64,000 bases of DNA from Elusimicrobiales bacterium (GCA_041651175.1 JBAZJT010000010.1:29264-93263); one strand, 5' to 3'. Shown: positions 8,902 through 17,744, counted from the stretch's first letter. Numbers and translations are program-made. Notes: generated by a model from the sequence alone, not told the origin.

Positions 8902-10005
8902 TTAAAACTCCAGCCCGTCGTTGTAGAGGGCTTCATTTTTGCCGTTGACGACGGATTCTATGGCGGTGAGAATGCCCTCGCCGGTGGTGGGGACGCCGCC
9001 CGGCTTGGCGTGCAGCCGGACGGGAACCCTGCCGTTCACCGCCAGCCGGACATCGGTTACAAACTGGCCCAGGCTCATCTCCACCGACAGCACGGCTTTG
9101 ACTTTGCCGTTTGAGGCCAGCCCGCGCAACTGTTTGTACGGGAAAGGCCACAGCGTCAGCGGCCTGAACAGGCCGACTTTGAGCCCTTTCTCCCGCGCCA
9201 TTCTCAGCGCGGCCAGGCAGGAGCGCGCCGCCGTGCCGTAGGCCGCCAGCAGTATTTCGGCGTCGTCGGCCATCACGGTTTCATAAAGCGTTTCCCTGTC
9301 CTCTATTTCGCGGTAGCGTTTGGCGCGGGCGAAGTTGAGGACTTCCAGCTCCCCCTCGCGCAAATCGTAGGAGCTTACCATGCGCCGGGGGCGGCCTTCG
9401 TTGACGCCTATGGCCCAGTCCGGCATTTTGCGTTTGGAAACGTCTACGGGCGGGGTTTCAAACTCAAGCGGCTCCATCATCTGGCCCAGAATGCCGTCGG
9501 CCAGAATCATGGCGGGGACGCGGTATTTCTCGGCCAGTTCGTAGCATTTGGCGGGGAAATTGCCCATTTCCTTAACCGAGTTGGGGGCCAGCACGATTAC
9601 GCGGTAATCGCCGTGCCCGCCGCCGCGCGTTGACTGGAAATAATCGCCCTGCGAGCCGGCGATATTGCCCAGCCCGGGGCCGCCTCTGGTGATATTGGCG
9701 AAAAATATCGGCAAATCCGCGCCGGCGCAGTAGGAGATTCCCTCCTGCTTGAGGCTGATGCCGGGGCTGGAGGAGGAGGTCATCGTCCTCACCCCGGTCG
9801 CCGCCGCGCCGTAGAGCATGTTGATTGCCGAGGTTTCGGACTCGGCCTGCACGAAAGCGCCGCCCGCCTCCGGCAGCCGCCAGGACATGTATTCGGGAAC
9901 TTCGTTCTGCGGCGTTATCGGGTAGCCGGCAAAGAAGCGGCAGCCGGCGCGCACCGCGCCCTCGGCCAGCGCCTCGTTGCCTTTCATAAGAATTTTATCG
10001 CCCAT
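8902..10005 (-). CDS. korA: 2-oxoacid:ferredoxin oxidoreductase, alpha subunit (KorA/VorB-like)
   Basis: 367 aa. GNEALAEGAVRAGCRFFAGYPITPQNE and the QAESETSAINMLYGAAATG stretch are typical of the pyrimidine-binding alpha subunit. GLGNIAGSQGDYFQSTRGGGHGDYR matches enzymes often labelled VorB (branched-chain) as well as KorA (2-oxoglutarate), so the preferred substrate is open. It sits between the ferredoxin gene (8-nt gap) and the beta subunit. Confidence 0.9.
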   Translation of the reverse strand: MGDKILMKGNEALAEGAVRAGCRFFAGYPITPQNEVPEYMSWRLPEAGGAFVQAESETSAINMLYGAAATGVRTMTSSSSPGISLKQEGISYCAGADLPIFFANITRGGPGLGNIAGSQGDYFQSTRGGGHGDYRVIVLAPNSVKEMGNFPAKCYELAEKYRVPAMILADGILGQMMEPLEFETPPVDVSKRKMPDWAIGVNEGRPRRMVSSYDLREGELEVLNFARAKRYREIEDRETLYETVMADDAEILLAAYGTAARSCLAALRMAREKGLKVGLFRPLTLWPFPYKQLRGLASNGKVKAVLSVEMSLGQFVTDVRLAVNGRVPVRLHAKPGGVPTTGEGILTAIESVVNGKNEALYNDGLEF

Positions 10006-10013
10006 AGATTCTC

Positions 10014-10217
10014 CTATTTATATACCGTTATGGCGGCATCAGGGCAGATTACGGCGCACATTCCGCAGGCGACGCAACAGTCCTTTTTGTCCATCTTCGC
10101 CGGATAATAACCGGTGGCGCTGAAAGTGTCCGACATCGCGATGCACTTTTTCGGGCAGACGCTGACGCATAAGGCGCAGCCCTTGCAGCGCGCTTCCGCT
10201 ACTACGATTTCTGGCAT
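10014..10217 (-). CDS. korD: 2x[4Fe-4S] ferredoxin subunit of the 2-oxoacid oxidoreductase
   Basis: A 67-aa bacterial-type ferredoxin with two clusters: CKGCALCVSVCPKKC and CVACGMCAVICP. The start at 10217 is set by AGGAGG about 7 nt upstream; six further in-frame codons lie before it. As first gene of the operon it probably carries electrons between the TPP site of the alpha/beta subunits and free ferredoxin. Confidence 0.92.
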   Translation of the reverse strand: MPEIVVAEARCKGCALCVSVCPKKCIAMSDTFSATGYYPAKMDKKDCCVACGMCAVICPDAAITVYK

Positions 10218-10246
10218 TGACGCCTCCTGATGCAAAGTTTGGATAT

Positions 10247-10275
10247 ACTTTAATTCTTGACGCCGCGGTTGTCAA
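10247..10275 (-). promoter_or_regulatory. Candidate sigma70-type promoter of korDABC
   Basis: On the minus strand a perfect TTGACA (10270-10275) is followed after 17 nt by TAAAGT (10247-10252), about 30 nt upstream of the korD start. The -10 is only 4 of 6. Confidence 0.5.
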
Positions 10276-10504
10276 TGATTCCCGCGCCGCCTGCTGCGGG
10301 GAGTTTTTTCCACAGATGGCTCACAGATGACCACGGGTTTCCCGGACTTTCCCTTTGTGAGAAGTTGTCCGTGCCGGTTGCCTGTTTTGCGGATATCGCT
10401 GTCCTGGCGGCTATGGGCAGGGTGGACGCGACCGCGCTCATTTCGCGGCCCCGCAGGAATTTTGTATTGTGGACCATGCGCGGCGTTCCGCGCGGGAGAT
10501 TCGC

Positions 10505-11158
10505 ATGAAAAAAATCGTTTCTGCCGACGAGGCCGTAAGCGGAATCCGCGACGGCGCCAGCATAATGCTGGGCGGCTTCATGTGCTGCGGCCAGCCCTTC
10601 GGGCTGGTGGACGCGATTTTAAGAAAGGGCGTCAAAAACCTGACGCTTATAGTAAACGACACCGGCTCGCCGGGGCTGGGGGTGGCCAAACTGGTGGAGC
10701 AGCGGCGGGTGGCGCATGTAATCACATCCCATATCGGCCTTAATCCCGAGGCCGGCAAACAAATGAACGCCGGAACCATGAAGGTGGAACTGGTCCCCCA
10801 GGGCACCCTGGCCGAACGCATACGCTCCGCCGGGGCCGGGCTTGGCGCCGTTGTCACCCCGACGGGACTTGGCACCGAGGTGGAAAAGGGGAAGCAGAAA
10901 ATCCTCATAGACGGGCGCGAATATCTGGTGGAACTGCCGCTGCGCGCGGAATTCGCCTTTGTAACCGCCGACATAGCCGACAAATACGGCAACGGCTTTG
11001 TCGCCAAGTCGCGCAAGAATTTCAATATAGTGATGGCGATGGCCGCGCAGGAAACCATTCTTGAGGCGGACAAGCTGGTTGAAACCGGCGAGCTGGACCC
11101 CGACAGGATAAATCTGCCGGGCGTATTTGTGCATACCATAGTGGAGGCCGGAAAATGA
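10505..11158 (+). CDS. atoD: 3-oxoacid CoA-transferase subunit A (AtoD-like)
   Basis: 217 aa. The N-terminus MKKIVSADEAVSGIRDGASIMLGGF and the VNDTGSPGLGVAKL segment are typical of the A subunit of acetoacetate/butyrate-type CoA-transferases. The start at 10505 has GGGAG upstream. It overlaps the B-subunit gene by 4 nt and heads the lysine-degradation cluster. Here it most likely moves CoA between acetoacetate and an acyl-CoA, the usual job of the enzyme in lysine fermentation. Confidence 0.9.
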   Translation: MKKIVSADEAVSGIRDGASIMLGGFMCCGQPFGLVDAILRKGVKNLTLIVNDTGSPGLGVAKLVEQRRVAHVITSHIGLNPEAGKQMNAGTMKVELVPQGTLAERIRSAGAGLGAVVTPTGLGTEVEKGKQKILIDGREYLVELPLRAEFAFVTADIADKYGNGFVAKSRKNFNIVMAMAAQETILEADKLVETGELDPDRINLPGVFVHTIVEAGK

Positions 11159-11829
11159 CACCGCCCCTCGCTGACCCCAAAGCCGCAAGACGCCAAAGAG
11201 TGGCACAACGTATCGCCCGCGAACTGCCGGAGAACGGGCTGGCCAACCTCGGCATAGGTCTGCCCACCCTGGTGGCCGACTACCTGCCCAGCGGCAAAAA
11301 CATACTGCTGCATTCCGAAAACGGGTTCACCGGCCTGGGCGGCGCGGCGCAGCCGGGCGCGGAGGACTGCGGCATAGTCAACGCCGGCGGCAGGCCCGTT
11401 ACCATAATGCCCGGCGGCTGTTTTTTCGACTCGGCCATGTCTTTTGCCATCATCCGGGGCGGGCATCTGGATGTTACCGTGCTGGGCGCCCTTGAGGTTG
11501 ACGAAGAGGGCAACATCGCCAACTACGCCATACCGGGCAAATTCGTCCCCGGCATGGGCGGCGCGATGGACCTGGTGGTGGGCGCCAAAAAAGTCATCAT
11601 AGCAATGGAGCATACCAGCAAAAACGGCGAGCCTAAAATACTCAAGCGCTGCACCCTGCCGCTTACCGCCCGGCGCGAGGCGGATTTGATTGTAACCGAG
11701 CTTGCCGTAATCCGCGTAACCCCCTCCGGCCTGGCGCTGGAGGAAGTGGCCGAGGATTCGTCGGTGGAGGAGGTCATACAGGCCACCGGCGCGCGGCTTG
11801 CCATCCCCTCCAATGTCGGGAGATTCTAA
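11155..11829 (+). CDS. atoA: 3-oxoacid CoA-transferase subunit B (AtoA-like)
   Basis: 224 aa. The catalytic glutamate motif is visible as SENGFTGLG (about residues 56-64), the E-x-G-x-x-G of family I CoA-transferases. ANLGIGLPTLVADYLP and the GGHLDVTVLGALEVDEEGN segment are also typical. It forms the active heteromer with the A subunit encoded just upstream, and its stop abuts the kce start. Confidence 0.92.
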   Translation: MTPPLADPKAARRQRVAQRIARELPENGLANLGIGLPTLVADYLPSGKNILLHSENGFTGLGGAAQPGAEDCGIVNAGGRPVTIMPGGCFFDSAMSFAIIRGGHLDVTVLGALEVDEEGNIANYAIPGKFVPGMGGAMDLVVGAKKVIIAMEHTSKNGEPKILKRCTLPLTARREADLIVTELAVIRVTPSGLALEEVAEDSSVEEVIQATGARLAIPSNVGRF

Positions 11830-12648
11830 ATGGAAAAGATGATAATCACCTGCGCCATAACCGGCGCGGAAACCACAAGGGCGCATAACCCGAACCTGCC
11901 CGTTACCCCAGCCGAAATCGCCGACGCCGCCGCCGAGGCGCGCAAGGCCGGCGCGGCGGTGCTGCATCTGCATGTGCGGGACGCCAAAGGCAACCCCACA
12001 CAGGACCCGGCGGTGTTCAAGGAAACTATTTCGCTGATACGGAAAAAGACCGACATTGTCATTGAGGTTACCACCGGCGGCGCGGTGGGCATGACGCCGC
12101 AGGAGCGGCTTGCCCCCGTAACGCTGGAGCCGGACATGGCCTCGCTGGACTGCGGCACCGTCAATTTCGGCGACGAATACATCATCAACACCCTGCCGGT
12201 AATGCGCGAATTCGCGGCGGCTTTCGCAAAACACAAAGTTCAGCCGACGCTGGAATGCTTTGACCTGTCGCATGTTTACGCCTCGCATGTCCTTATAAAG
12301 GAAGGGTTGATAAAGCCGCCTTTCCATTATGGGCTGGTGATGAATGTCCCCGGCGGCGTGAAATACGAGACGGATGTGCTGGAGCTGTTTGTCCGCAAGC
12401 TGCCGCAGGGCGCCTTCTGGACGGCGATGGGCATTGGCCGGGCCTCGCTGCCGGCGGTGCACGGCGCGCTGGCCATGGGCGGCTTTATCCGCGTGGGATT
12501 TGAGGATAACGTGTATTTCTCAAAGGGCGTGCTGGCAAAAAGCAATGCCCAGCTGGTGGAGCGCGCAGCCGCCATCAGCCGGCTGGCGGGCCTGCCCCCG
12601 GCGGAACCGGGCGACGTCCGCAAACTTTTCAATCTCAGGGAGGAATAA
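11830..12648 (+). CDS. kce: 3-keto-5-aminohexanoate cleavage enzyme (BKACE family)
   Basis: 272 aa, the usual length. The enzyme condenses 3-keto-5-aminohexanoate with acetyl-CoA to give acetoacetate and 3-aminobutyryl-CoA. The metal-binding HLHVRD motif is at about residues 47-52, and the N-terminus reads KMIITCAITGAETT. The start codon immediately follows the atoA stop. BKACE enzymes act on several beta-keto acids, but the adjacent kdd and kamA make the lysine substrate the best reading. Confidence 0.92.
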   Translation: MEKMIITCAITGAETTRAHNPNLPVTPAEIADAAAEARKAGAAVLHLHVRDAKGNPTQDPAVFKETISLIRKKTDIVIEVTTGGAVGMTPQERLAPVTLEPDMASLDCGTVNFGDEYIINTLPVMREFAAAFAKHKVQPTLECFDLSHVYASHVLIKEGLIKPPFHYGLVMNVPGGVKYETDVLELFVRKLPQGAFWTAMGIGRASLPAVHGALAMGGFIRVGFEDNVYFSKGVLAKSNAQLVERAAAISRLAGLPPAEPGDVRKLFNLREE

Positions 12649-12651
12649 AAT

Positions 12652-13725
12652 ATGGCCGTAACTGTCGAAACCGGAATAAAAATTCTCAAAGGCGGCAACC
12701 CCTTCGGGACGCACCGCGTGGTGGAGCCGCAGGGCGCGCTCCCCCAGCCCGCGCTTAAAGTCAACAACGACATGAGCGTGATGTGGGACAACGAAATAAT
12801 GGTGGACGTGGATATTCTCAACGTGGATTCGGCCAGCTTCACCCAGATAGAGGAAGCCTGCGGCGGCGACGAAGAGAAAATAAAAAAGATGATTCTCGGC
12901 ATCGTGGGCGAGCGCGGCAAGCAGCAGAACCCGGTAACCGGCTCCGGCGGGATGTTTATAGGCCGGGTGCACAAGGTCGGCCCCGCGCTGGAGGGGAAAA
13001 TCCCGCTCAAGGCGGGCGACAAGATAGCCAGCCTCGTCTCGCTCTCGCTTACGCCGCTTAAGATAGAGGAGATAACGAAGGTCAACAAGGAAACCGACCA
13101 GGTTTATGTCAAAGCGCGCGCGATATTGTTTGCCAGCGCGATATACGCCAAACTGCCGGAAGACCTGCCGCAGGCGCTTGCGCTTGCCGTGCTGGACGTT
13201 GCCGGCGCGCCCGCCCAGACCGCCAAGCTGGTGCGACCCGGCGACACCGTGGTCATAATCGGCGCGGCGGGCAAATCCGGCGTGATGTGCTCCTACGAGG
13301 CCAAAAAACGCGCCGGCTGCACGGGCAAAATAATCGGCATCACCAGTTCCGACAGCGGGCTTAAAAAAATGAAGGAATACGGCTTCTGCGACGTAAACCT
13401 CAAGCTCAGCGCTACCGACGCTCTTGCCTGTTACGACGCCATAATGAAGGAAACCGGTGGCAAACTGGCCGACCTCATCATCAACTGCGTAAACGTGCCC
13501 AACACCGAGATGAGCTCCATAATGATGTGCCGCGACGGCGGGACGGTTTATTTCTTCACCATGGCGACCTCGTTTACCAAGGCCGCGCTGGGCGCGGAGG
13601 GCATAGGCAAAGACGTCAATATGATTATCGGCAACGGCTATACCAAAGACCATGCCGAAATCACGCTGAACCTGCTGCGCGAATCCCCCAAAATCCGCAA
13701 AATCTATGAGGAGACTTATGCTTAG
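12652..13725 (+). CDS. kdd: L-erythro-3,5-diaminohexanoate dehydrogenase
   Basis: 357 aa. It oxidises and deaminates 3,5-diaminohexanoate to 3-keto-5-aminohexanoate with NAD(P). Visible are the characteristic N-terminal GGNPFGTHRVVEPQGALPQPA, an NAD-binding VVIIGAAGKSGVMCSYEAK stretch and the downstream Rossmann half. It lies 3 nt after kce and overlaps kamA by 8 nt, so the three are a single translational unit. Confidence 0.93.
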   Translation: MAVTVETGIKILKGGNPFGTHRVVEPQGALPQPALKVNNDMSVMWDNEIMVDVDILNVDSASFTQIEEACGGDEEKIKKMILGIVGERGKQQNPVTGSGGMFIGRVHKVGPALEGKIPLKAGDKIASLVSLSLTPLKIEEITKVNKETDQVYVKARAILFASAIYAKLPEDLPQALALAVLDVAGAPAQTAKLVRPGDTVVIIGAAGKSGVMCSYEAKKRAGCTGKIIGITSSDSGLKKMKEYGFCDVNLKLSATDALACYDAIMKETGGKLADLIINCVNVPNTEMSSIMMCRDGGTVYFFTMATSFTKAALGAEGIGKDVNMIIGNGYTKDHAEITLNLLRESPKIRKIYEETYA

Positions 13726-14995
13726 CGCGCATGCGGCGCGGCCCGGCGCGGATTACCGCCGGATTCCGCTGTTCAAAAACATAAGCGGGGCGGACTGGAA
13801 CGACTGGCGCTGGCAGCTTGCCAACAATATCCGCGACGTAGACACTCTGGCGCAGGTTATCCGGCTGGATGATAAAGAGCGCGCCGAGCTGCGCGGCTGC
13901 CTCAAAAAATTCCGCATGGCGATAACGCCGTACTACGCCTCGCTGATGGACCCGCGCGACAAAAACTGCCCCGTCCGCAAACAGGCGGTCCCGTCGGTAT
14001 CCGAGCTTAGGGACGACGAGTGCGACCTGGACGACCCGCTTCACGAGGACGTGGATTCGCCCGTGCCGGGGCTTACTCATCGCTACCCGGACCGGGTGCT
14101 GCTGCTGGTGACCAATGTCTGCTCCATGAACTGCCGCCACTGCACGCGGCGGCGGCTGGTGGGGTTTGAAGACAGCCCGCTTTCGCCCGCCAGCCTTAAC
14201 AAAGCGATAGCGTACATCAAGAAAACGCCCTCGGTGCGCGACGTGCTCATCTCCGGCGGCGATCCGCTTACCCTGCCGGACGGCGTGCTGGAAGACGTCA
14301 TCTCCCGCATACGCGCCATTGCGCATGTGGAGATTATAAGGATAGGCACCCGCGTTCCCGTGGTGATGCCCATGCGCGTTACCCCCGCGCTGGCGGCGAT
14401 GCTGAAAAAGTACCATCCGCTGTATATCAACACGCATTTCAATCATCCCAAAGAGATGACGGCGGAGGCGCTGTCCGCCTGCGCCACATTGGCGGACGCG
14501 GGCATACAGCTTGGCAACCAGAGCGTGCTGCTGCGCGGCGTCAACGACTGCGCGGCCACAATGAAAAAGCTGGTCCACCAGCTGCTTATGGCGCGCGTGA
14601 AGCCGTATTACATATACCAGTGCGACCTGTCGCGCGGGATTTCGCATTTCCGCACCACGGTGGCCAAGGGCATTGAAATAATAGAGAACCTGCGCGGTCA
14701 CACCACCGGCATGGCCGTGCCGACCTATGTGGTGGACGCGCCCGGCGGCGGCGGCAAAATCCCGGTGATGCCGCAGTACCTGATGGCCATCTCCGACGAC
14801 AAGGCCGTGCTGCGCAATTACGAGGGCGTCATCACCGCCTACAGCCAGCCGCGGAACGCGGCCTCCGGCGGTTGCGGCTGCCGGTATTGCAAAGAGGAGA
14901 AATACGTCTCCCGCGAGGGTATAGCCGGCCTGCTCAACGGCTGCCGCATGACGCTGGAGCCAAAAGACATCAACCGCCGCAAGCGGCACGGCTGA
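13718..14995 (+). CDS. kamA: Lysine 2,3-aminomutase (radical SAM, PLP)
   Basis: 425 aa. It converts L-lysine to beta-lysine, the first step of the pathway. The radical SAM cysteines are CSMNCRHC (C135, C139, C142), and the PLP lysine is probably K347 in GGGGKIP. C-terminal CGCRYCKEEKY matches the zinc-binding tail of the family. The start at 13718 is preferred over an ATG at 13706 because GAGGAG lies just upstream of the former. Lysine 5,6-aminomutase and 3-aminobutyryl-CoA lyase, also needed for the pathway, are not in this window. Confidence 0.95.
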   Translation: MLSAHAARPGADYRRIPLFKNISGADWNDWRWQLANNIRDVDTLAQVIRLDDKERAELRGCLKKFRMAITPYYASLMDPRDKNCPVRKQAVPSVSELRDDECDLDDPLHEDVDSPVPGLTHRYPDRVLLLVTNVCSMNCRHCTRRRLVGFEDSPLSPASLNKAIAYIKKTPSVRDVLISGGDPLTLPDGVLEDVISRIRAIAHVEIIRIGTRVPVVMPMRVTPALAAMLKKYHPLYINTHFNHPKEMTAEALSACATLADAGIQLGNQSVLLRGVNDCAATMKKLVHQLLMARVKPYYIYQCDLSRGISHFRTTVAKGIEIIENLRGHTTGMAVPTYVVDAPGGGGKIPVMPQYLMAISDDKAVLRNYEGVITAYSQPRNAASGGCGCRYCKEEKYVSREGIAGLLNGCRMTLEPKDINRRKRHG

Positions 14996-15019
14996 AAATT
15001 CCTCAATCCGGCTGCGGTT

Positions 15020-15187
15020 TTAACCTGAATGTTTCAGTTGGTTGCGAGGACCGAGGCGAAAAAGCGCGAAATAATGCCGAACAAAATTATCCGCGCGCGC
15101 CTCACTGCGCGAAAGGATAATTTTGTGAAGGCAGTATGAAGCGATTTTTCGCCGAATCCCGCAATCCAACTGAAACATTCAGGTTAA
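15020..15187. repeat. Dispersed palindromic element, copy A (168 bp)
   Basis: Ends are a perfect 22-nt inverted repeat (15020-15041 and 15166-15187; it begins TTAACCTGAATGTTTCAG). An inner 12-bp inverted repeat, ACAAAATTATCC / GGATAATTTTGT (15081-15092 and 15115-15126), frames a GC-rich centre. It begins 24 nt after the kamA stop. No coding capacity. Four further copies are in this window. Confidence 0.9.
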
Positions 15188-15189
15188 GC

Positions 15190-15223
15190 GCAAAAGCCTC
15201 CGCCGCGCGTCGGGGGCTTTTGC
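15190..15223 (+). terminator. Rho-independent terminator-like stem-loop
   Basis: A 13-bp stem with one mismatch (GCAAAAGCCTCCG / CGGGGGCTTTTGC) ending in a short T-run. It lies right after repeat copy A and before the promoter of the beta-barrel gene; it probably ends the lysine operon. Confidence 0.55.
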
Positions 15224-15229
15224 TATACT
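15219..15229 (+). promoter_or_regulatory. Candidate extended -10 promoter
   Basis: TGCTATACT reads as an extended -10 (TGn + TATACT, 15221-15229), 30 nt upstream of the beta-barrel start. No convincing -35 box because the terminator-like stem occupies that place. Confidence 0.4.
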
Positions 15230-15258
15230 GTGGAAAACGTATTTTTCAAGGAGAGATT

Positions 15259-15798
15259 ATGCGAAAGTTGTTGTGCGCCGTCATTGCCGCGGCTTTTGTT
15301 TGTGCCCCGGCCTGCGCCAAGTCCGCCAAGGGCTCGTTTGAGGGAGGCGTCTATTTCCCGTCGCTGTCCGCGCCGGTGTTCGGCGACTGGGCTGCGCTGT
15401 CCTCTCCGTCGCTGGGTATGACGGTTTTCGGGGATTACCATGTGGCGGAGGCAGTAACGGTTGGCGCCGAAACGGGTTTTGACTTCGGCTATCCCATAGC
15501 GTTTCTCGACGGCGAGCATACCACCATGTTCCATTTCACGCCGCAGGTCAAATATTTCGGCAGGACCGTGCTTTTCAACAGGCCGGGCCGCTATTACGGC
15601 GTTTTCGGGATGGGGCTTTACCGCGCCTCCGTGCTTGACGACAGCAGCGCGGATTTCGGCATCAACCTGGGCGCCGGCGCGGACGCGGAGATAGGAAAGG
15701 ATATGCGCGCGGGCGTGGAACTGCGCTGGCGGCATGTGTTTGCCGACGTTTCGGCAAACGACCTGGATATAATGCCCAAGATAAGCCTGGCTTTCTGA
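15259..15798 (+). CDS. Small outer-membrane beta-barrel protein
   Basis: 179 aa with a clean signal peptide (MRKLLCAVIAAAFVCAPACA) and alternating beta-strands rich in aromatic and glycine residues, ending in Phe (ISLAF) as expected for BamA-dependent barrels. It is related to the protein at 32788-33378: both share GxDFGY, a YGxFGxGLYR strand, FGxNLGxGA and LRWxHVF. The start at 15259 follows AAGGAGAG. Role in the outer membrane is unknown. Confidence 0.8.
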   Translation: MRKLLCAVIAAAFVCAPACAKSAKGSFEGGVYFPSLSAPVFGDWAALSSPSLGMTVFGDYHVAEAVTVGAETGFDFGYPIAFLDGEHTTMFHFTPQVKYFGRTVLFNRPGRYYGVFGMGLYRASVLDDSSADFGINLGAGADAEIGKDMRAGVELRWRHVFADVSANDLDIMPKISLAF

Positions 15799-15820
15799 CG
15801 AGGAGGTTCCGGCAGCCATT

Positions 15821-16651
15821 ATGATTCGCAAACTCGCCATTGTCTGCGCCGGCGCCGCGCTGTGCGGCTGCTCGCCCAAATCCGGCGGCGGCCCCGGCGC
15901 GCCGCTGGCCCGCGTGGGCAAAACCGGCATCACCTTCGAGGAATTGCAGCGCAAATCCGCCGACGTTCCGGCTGAATACCGCTCCTTTGTGGATTCTCCC
16001 GCCGGGCGCAGGCAGTTTTTGCAGATACTCATACGGGAAAAACTTATAGTCGCCGCCGCCTCCGACAGCGACGTCGCCGGAAGCGACGCCTACCGCGGCG
16101 AGGCCGCCCGCATGAAAGAGGATATGGAGGCCCGCCTGCGCGAATCCCGCGAGTATCTGCTGACCAAAATGTGGCTGGACGCGCTGGAGCGGAAGGGAGT
16201 CCTGGCCGTTTCGGAATCCGAGATAGAGCAGCATTACCGCCAGTACCCGGAGGAGATTTCGGCAAGCCATATACTGCTTTCCGACCCGGGCGAGGCGGCC
16301 AGGCTGCTCAAATCTCTGCGGGCGGGAGCGTCTTTTTCCGCCGCGGCAAAGGAGCGTTCGCTGGACGCGGAAACCGCCCCGCAGGGCGGCAAAATCCGCC
16401 CGTTCATCGCCGGCGAATTCCTGCCGGAGCTGGAAAGCGCCGCCGCCGGCATGAAAACCGGCGAAACGCAGGGCGTCTTCAAAAGCCCGCTGGGCTGGCA
16501 TATTTTAAGGAAAAATTCGCAGACCCGGCTGGCCTATGCCGCCGCGCATGACCGCATAGCCATGCTGCTCCGCAAAAAGAAGCTGGACTCGTATCTGGCT
16601 TCGCTTCAGTCCAAATACCCGGTAGAGGTGCTTAATGAAAGCTACAAATAA
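15821..16651 (+). CDS. Parvulin-type peptidyl-prolyl isomerase lipoprotein
   Basis: 276 aa. A lipoprotein signal peptide ends with lipobox ALCGC at about residues 16-20. The C-terminal half is a parvulin domain (SASHILLSDPGEAARLL ... AAKERSLDAETAPQGGKI ... FKSPLGWHILR). It probably helps fold outer-membrane or periplasmic proteins, like SurA/PrsA. It overlaps the next gene, a second parvulin, by 17 nt, and the outer-membrane barrel gene is just upstream, which fits an envelope biogenesis unit. Confidence 0.85.
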   Translation: MIRKLAIVCAGAALCGCSPKSGGGPGAPLARVGKTGITFEELQRKSADVPAEYRSFVDSPAGRRQFLQILIREKLIVAAASDSDVAGSDAYRGEAARMKEDMEARLRESREYLLTKMWLDALERKGVLAVSESEIEQHYRQYPEEISASHILLSDPGEAARLLKSLRAGASFSAAAKERSLDAETAPQGGKIRPFIAGEFLPELESAAAGMKTGETQGVFKSPLGWHILRKNSQTRLAYAAAHDRIAMLLRKKKLDSYLASLQSKYPVEVLNESYK

Positions 16652-17744
16652 ACTGCTGCTTGCCGCGCTGGCCGCCCCGCTGTTTTGCGGCGCCGCCGCG
16701 TGCAAGGTGATGGAAGACAGTATAGCCACCGTCAACGGAGAGCCGATTCTGCGCTCCGAGTATTCGCGCAATCTCGCCGCGATGGCGGAACAGTACCGCG
16801 CCGTAATGCCCAAATTTTTTGAGCAGAAGGACGCGGACAAAAAACTCACCCGCATCGTGCTGGACAAGATGATAGACAACCTGCTTATAGAGCAGGAGGC
16901 CGAAAAAAACAAGGTCCGCGTCCACGCCCGCGAGCTGGACGAGCGGATGGAAAAGCTCAAAAAGCAGTTCTCGGTGGATGAGACCGGCAAGCCGCTTTCC
17001 CCCTCAGACGCGGAGGCCAATTTCCGCAGGGAGCTTAAAAAGGAAGGCATAGACGAGGAGCAGTTCCGCCAGCGGCTTTCGCGCCAGATGGCGGCGGAAA
17101 AATATGTCAGCCAGAGTCTCCAGCCGAAAATCAAACAGCCCTCCGACGAGGAGGTCAGGAAATTTTTCGAGCAGCTTCAGTTCGTGGTGAAGGGCGACAC
17201 GTCGCCGCTTGCCGCCATGAGCCCGGAGGACGCGCAGGAGACCGCCGGCCTGGCCCAGAATCTCAAAGACATGGGGGCCGAGCGCGCCAGCGTCCAGCAT
17301 ATATTCTTCAAAGCCCCGGAAAACGCCCCGCTTGCCGACAAAAGCAAGGCGCTGGAGCAGGCCAAGGCCGTCAAAAAAGAACTGGACGCCGGCGCCGACT
17401 TCGGCGACACGGCCCGCAAAAACTCCCAGGACGCCGAAAGCGCGGCGCGCGGCGGCGACATCGGCCCCGTCATAAAAGGGATGGGCCTCCCGGCGGAATT
17501 CGAGCGGCAAGCCTTCGCGGCGCAGGTGGGCGCGGTCAGCGAGCCGTTTGAAACGCCTCTCGGCTGGCATATAATCCGGGTCATGTCCCATACCGCCTCG
17601 CAGCCGGTTAAATTTGAGGATGTCAAAGACAGGCTCTCCGGCTATCTGATGAACCGCCAGTTCCGCGGCGAGGTTACAAAGCTGGTAAAGGAGCTGCGCG
17701 TGAAGTCCTCCATTGCGGAGCAGGAGGACAAATCGGGAAGCTGA
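16635..17744 (+). CDS. SurA-like parvulin isomerase/chaperone
   Basis: 369 aa with an N-terminal signal sequence and a possible lipobox (GAAAC near residues 19-23). The N-terminal chaperone part (IATVNGEPILRSEYSR) is the SurA-N type. One parvulin domain follows (VQHIFFKAPENAP ... SQDAESAARGGDIGPVIKG ... TPLGWHIIRV). It is translationally coupled to the upstream parvulin and its TGA overlaps the apparent start of pdxA. Confidence 0.87.
   Translation: MKATNKLLLAALAAPLFCGAAACKVMEDSIATVNGEPILRSEYSRNLAAMAEQYRAVMPKFFEQKDADKKLTRIVLDKMIDNLLIEQEAEKNKVRVHARELDERMEKLKKQFSVDETGKPLSPSDAEANFRRELKKEGIDEEQFRQRLSRQMAAEKYVSQSLQPKIKQPSDEEVRKFFEQLQFVVKGDTSPLAAMSPEDAQETAGLAQNLKDMGAERASVQHIFFKAPENAPLADKSKALEQAKAVKKELDAGADFGDTARKNSQDAESAARGGDIGPVIKGMGLPAEFERQAFAAQVGAVSEPFETPLGWHIIRVMSHTASQPVKFEDVKDRLSGYLMNRQFRGEVTKLVKELRVKSSIAEQEDKSGS

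Noticed and set aside
10438..12462. Long minus-strand open frame across the CoA-transferase and kce genes
   Set aside because: Antisense to three clearly functional genes; composition is the mirror of their codon bias.
15081..15126. Inner hairpin of repeat copy A considered as a stand-alone terminator
   Set aside because: It is a constant internal part of all five copies of the dispersed element and lacks a clear T-run following a GC stem.
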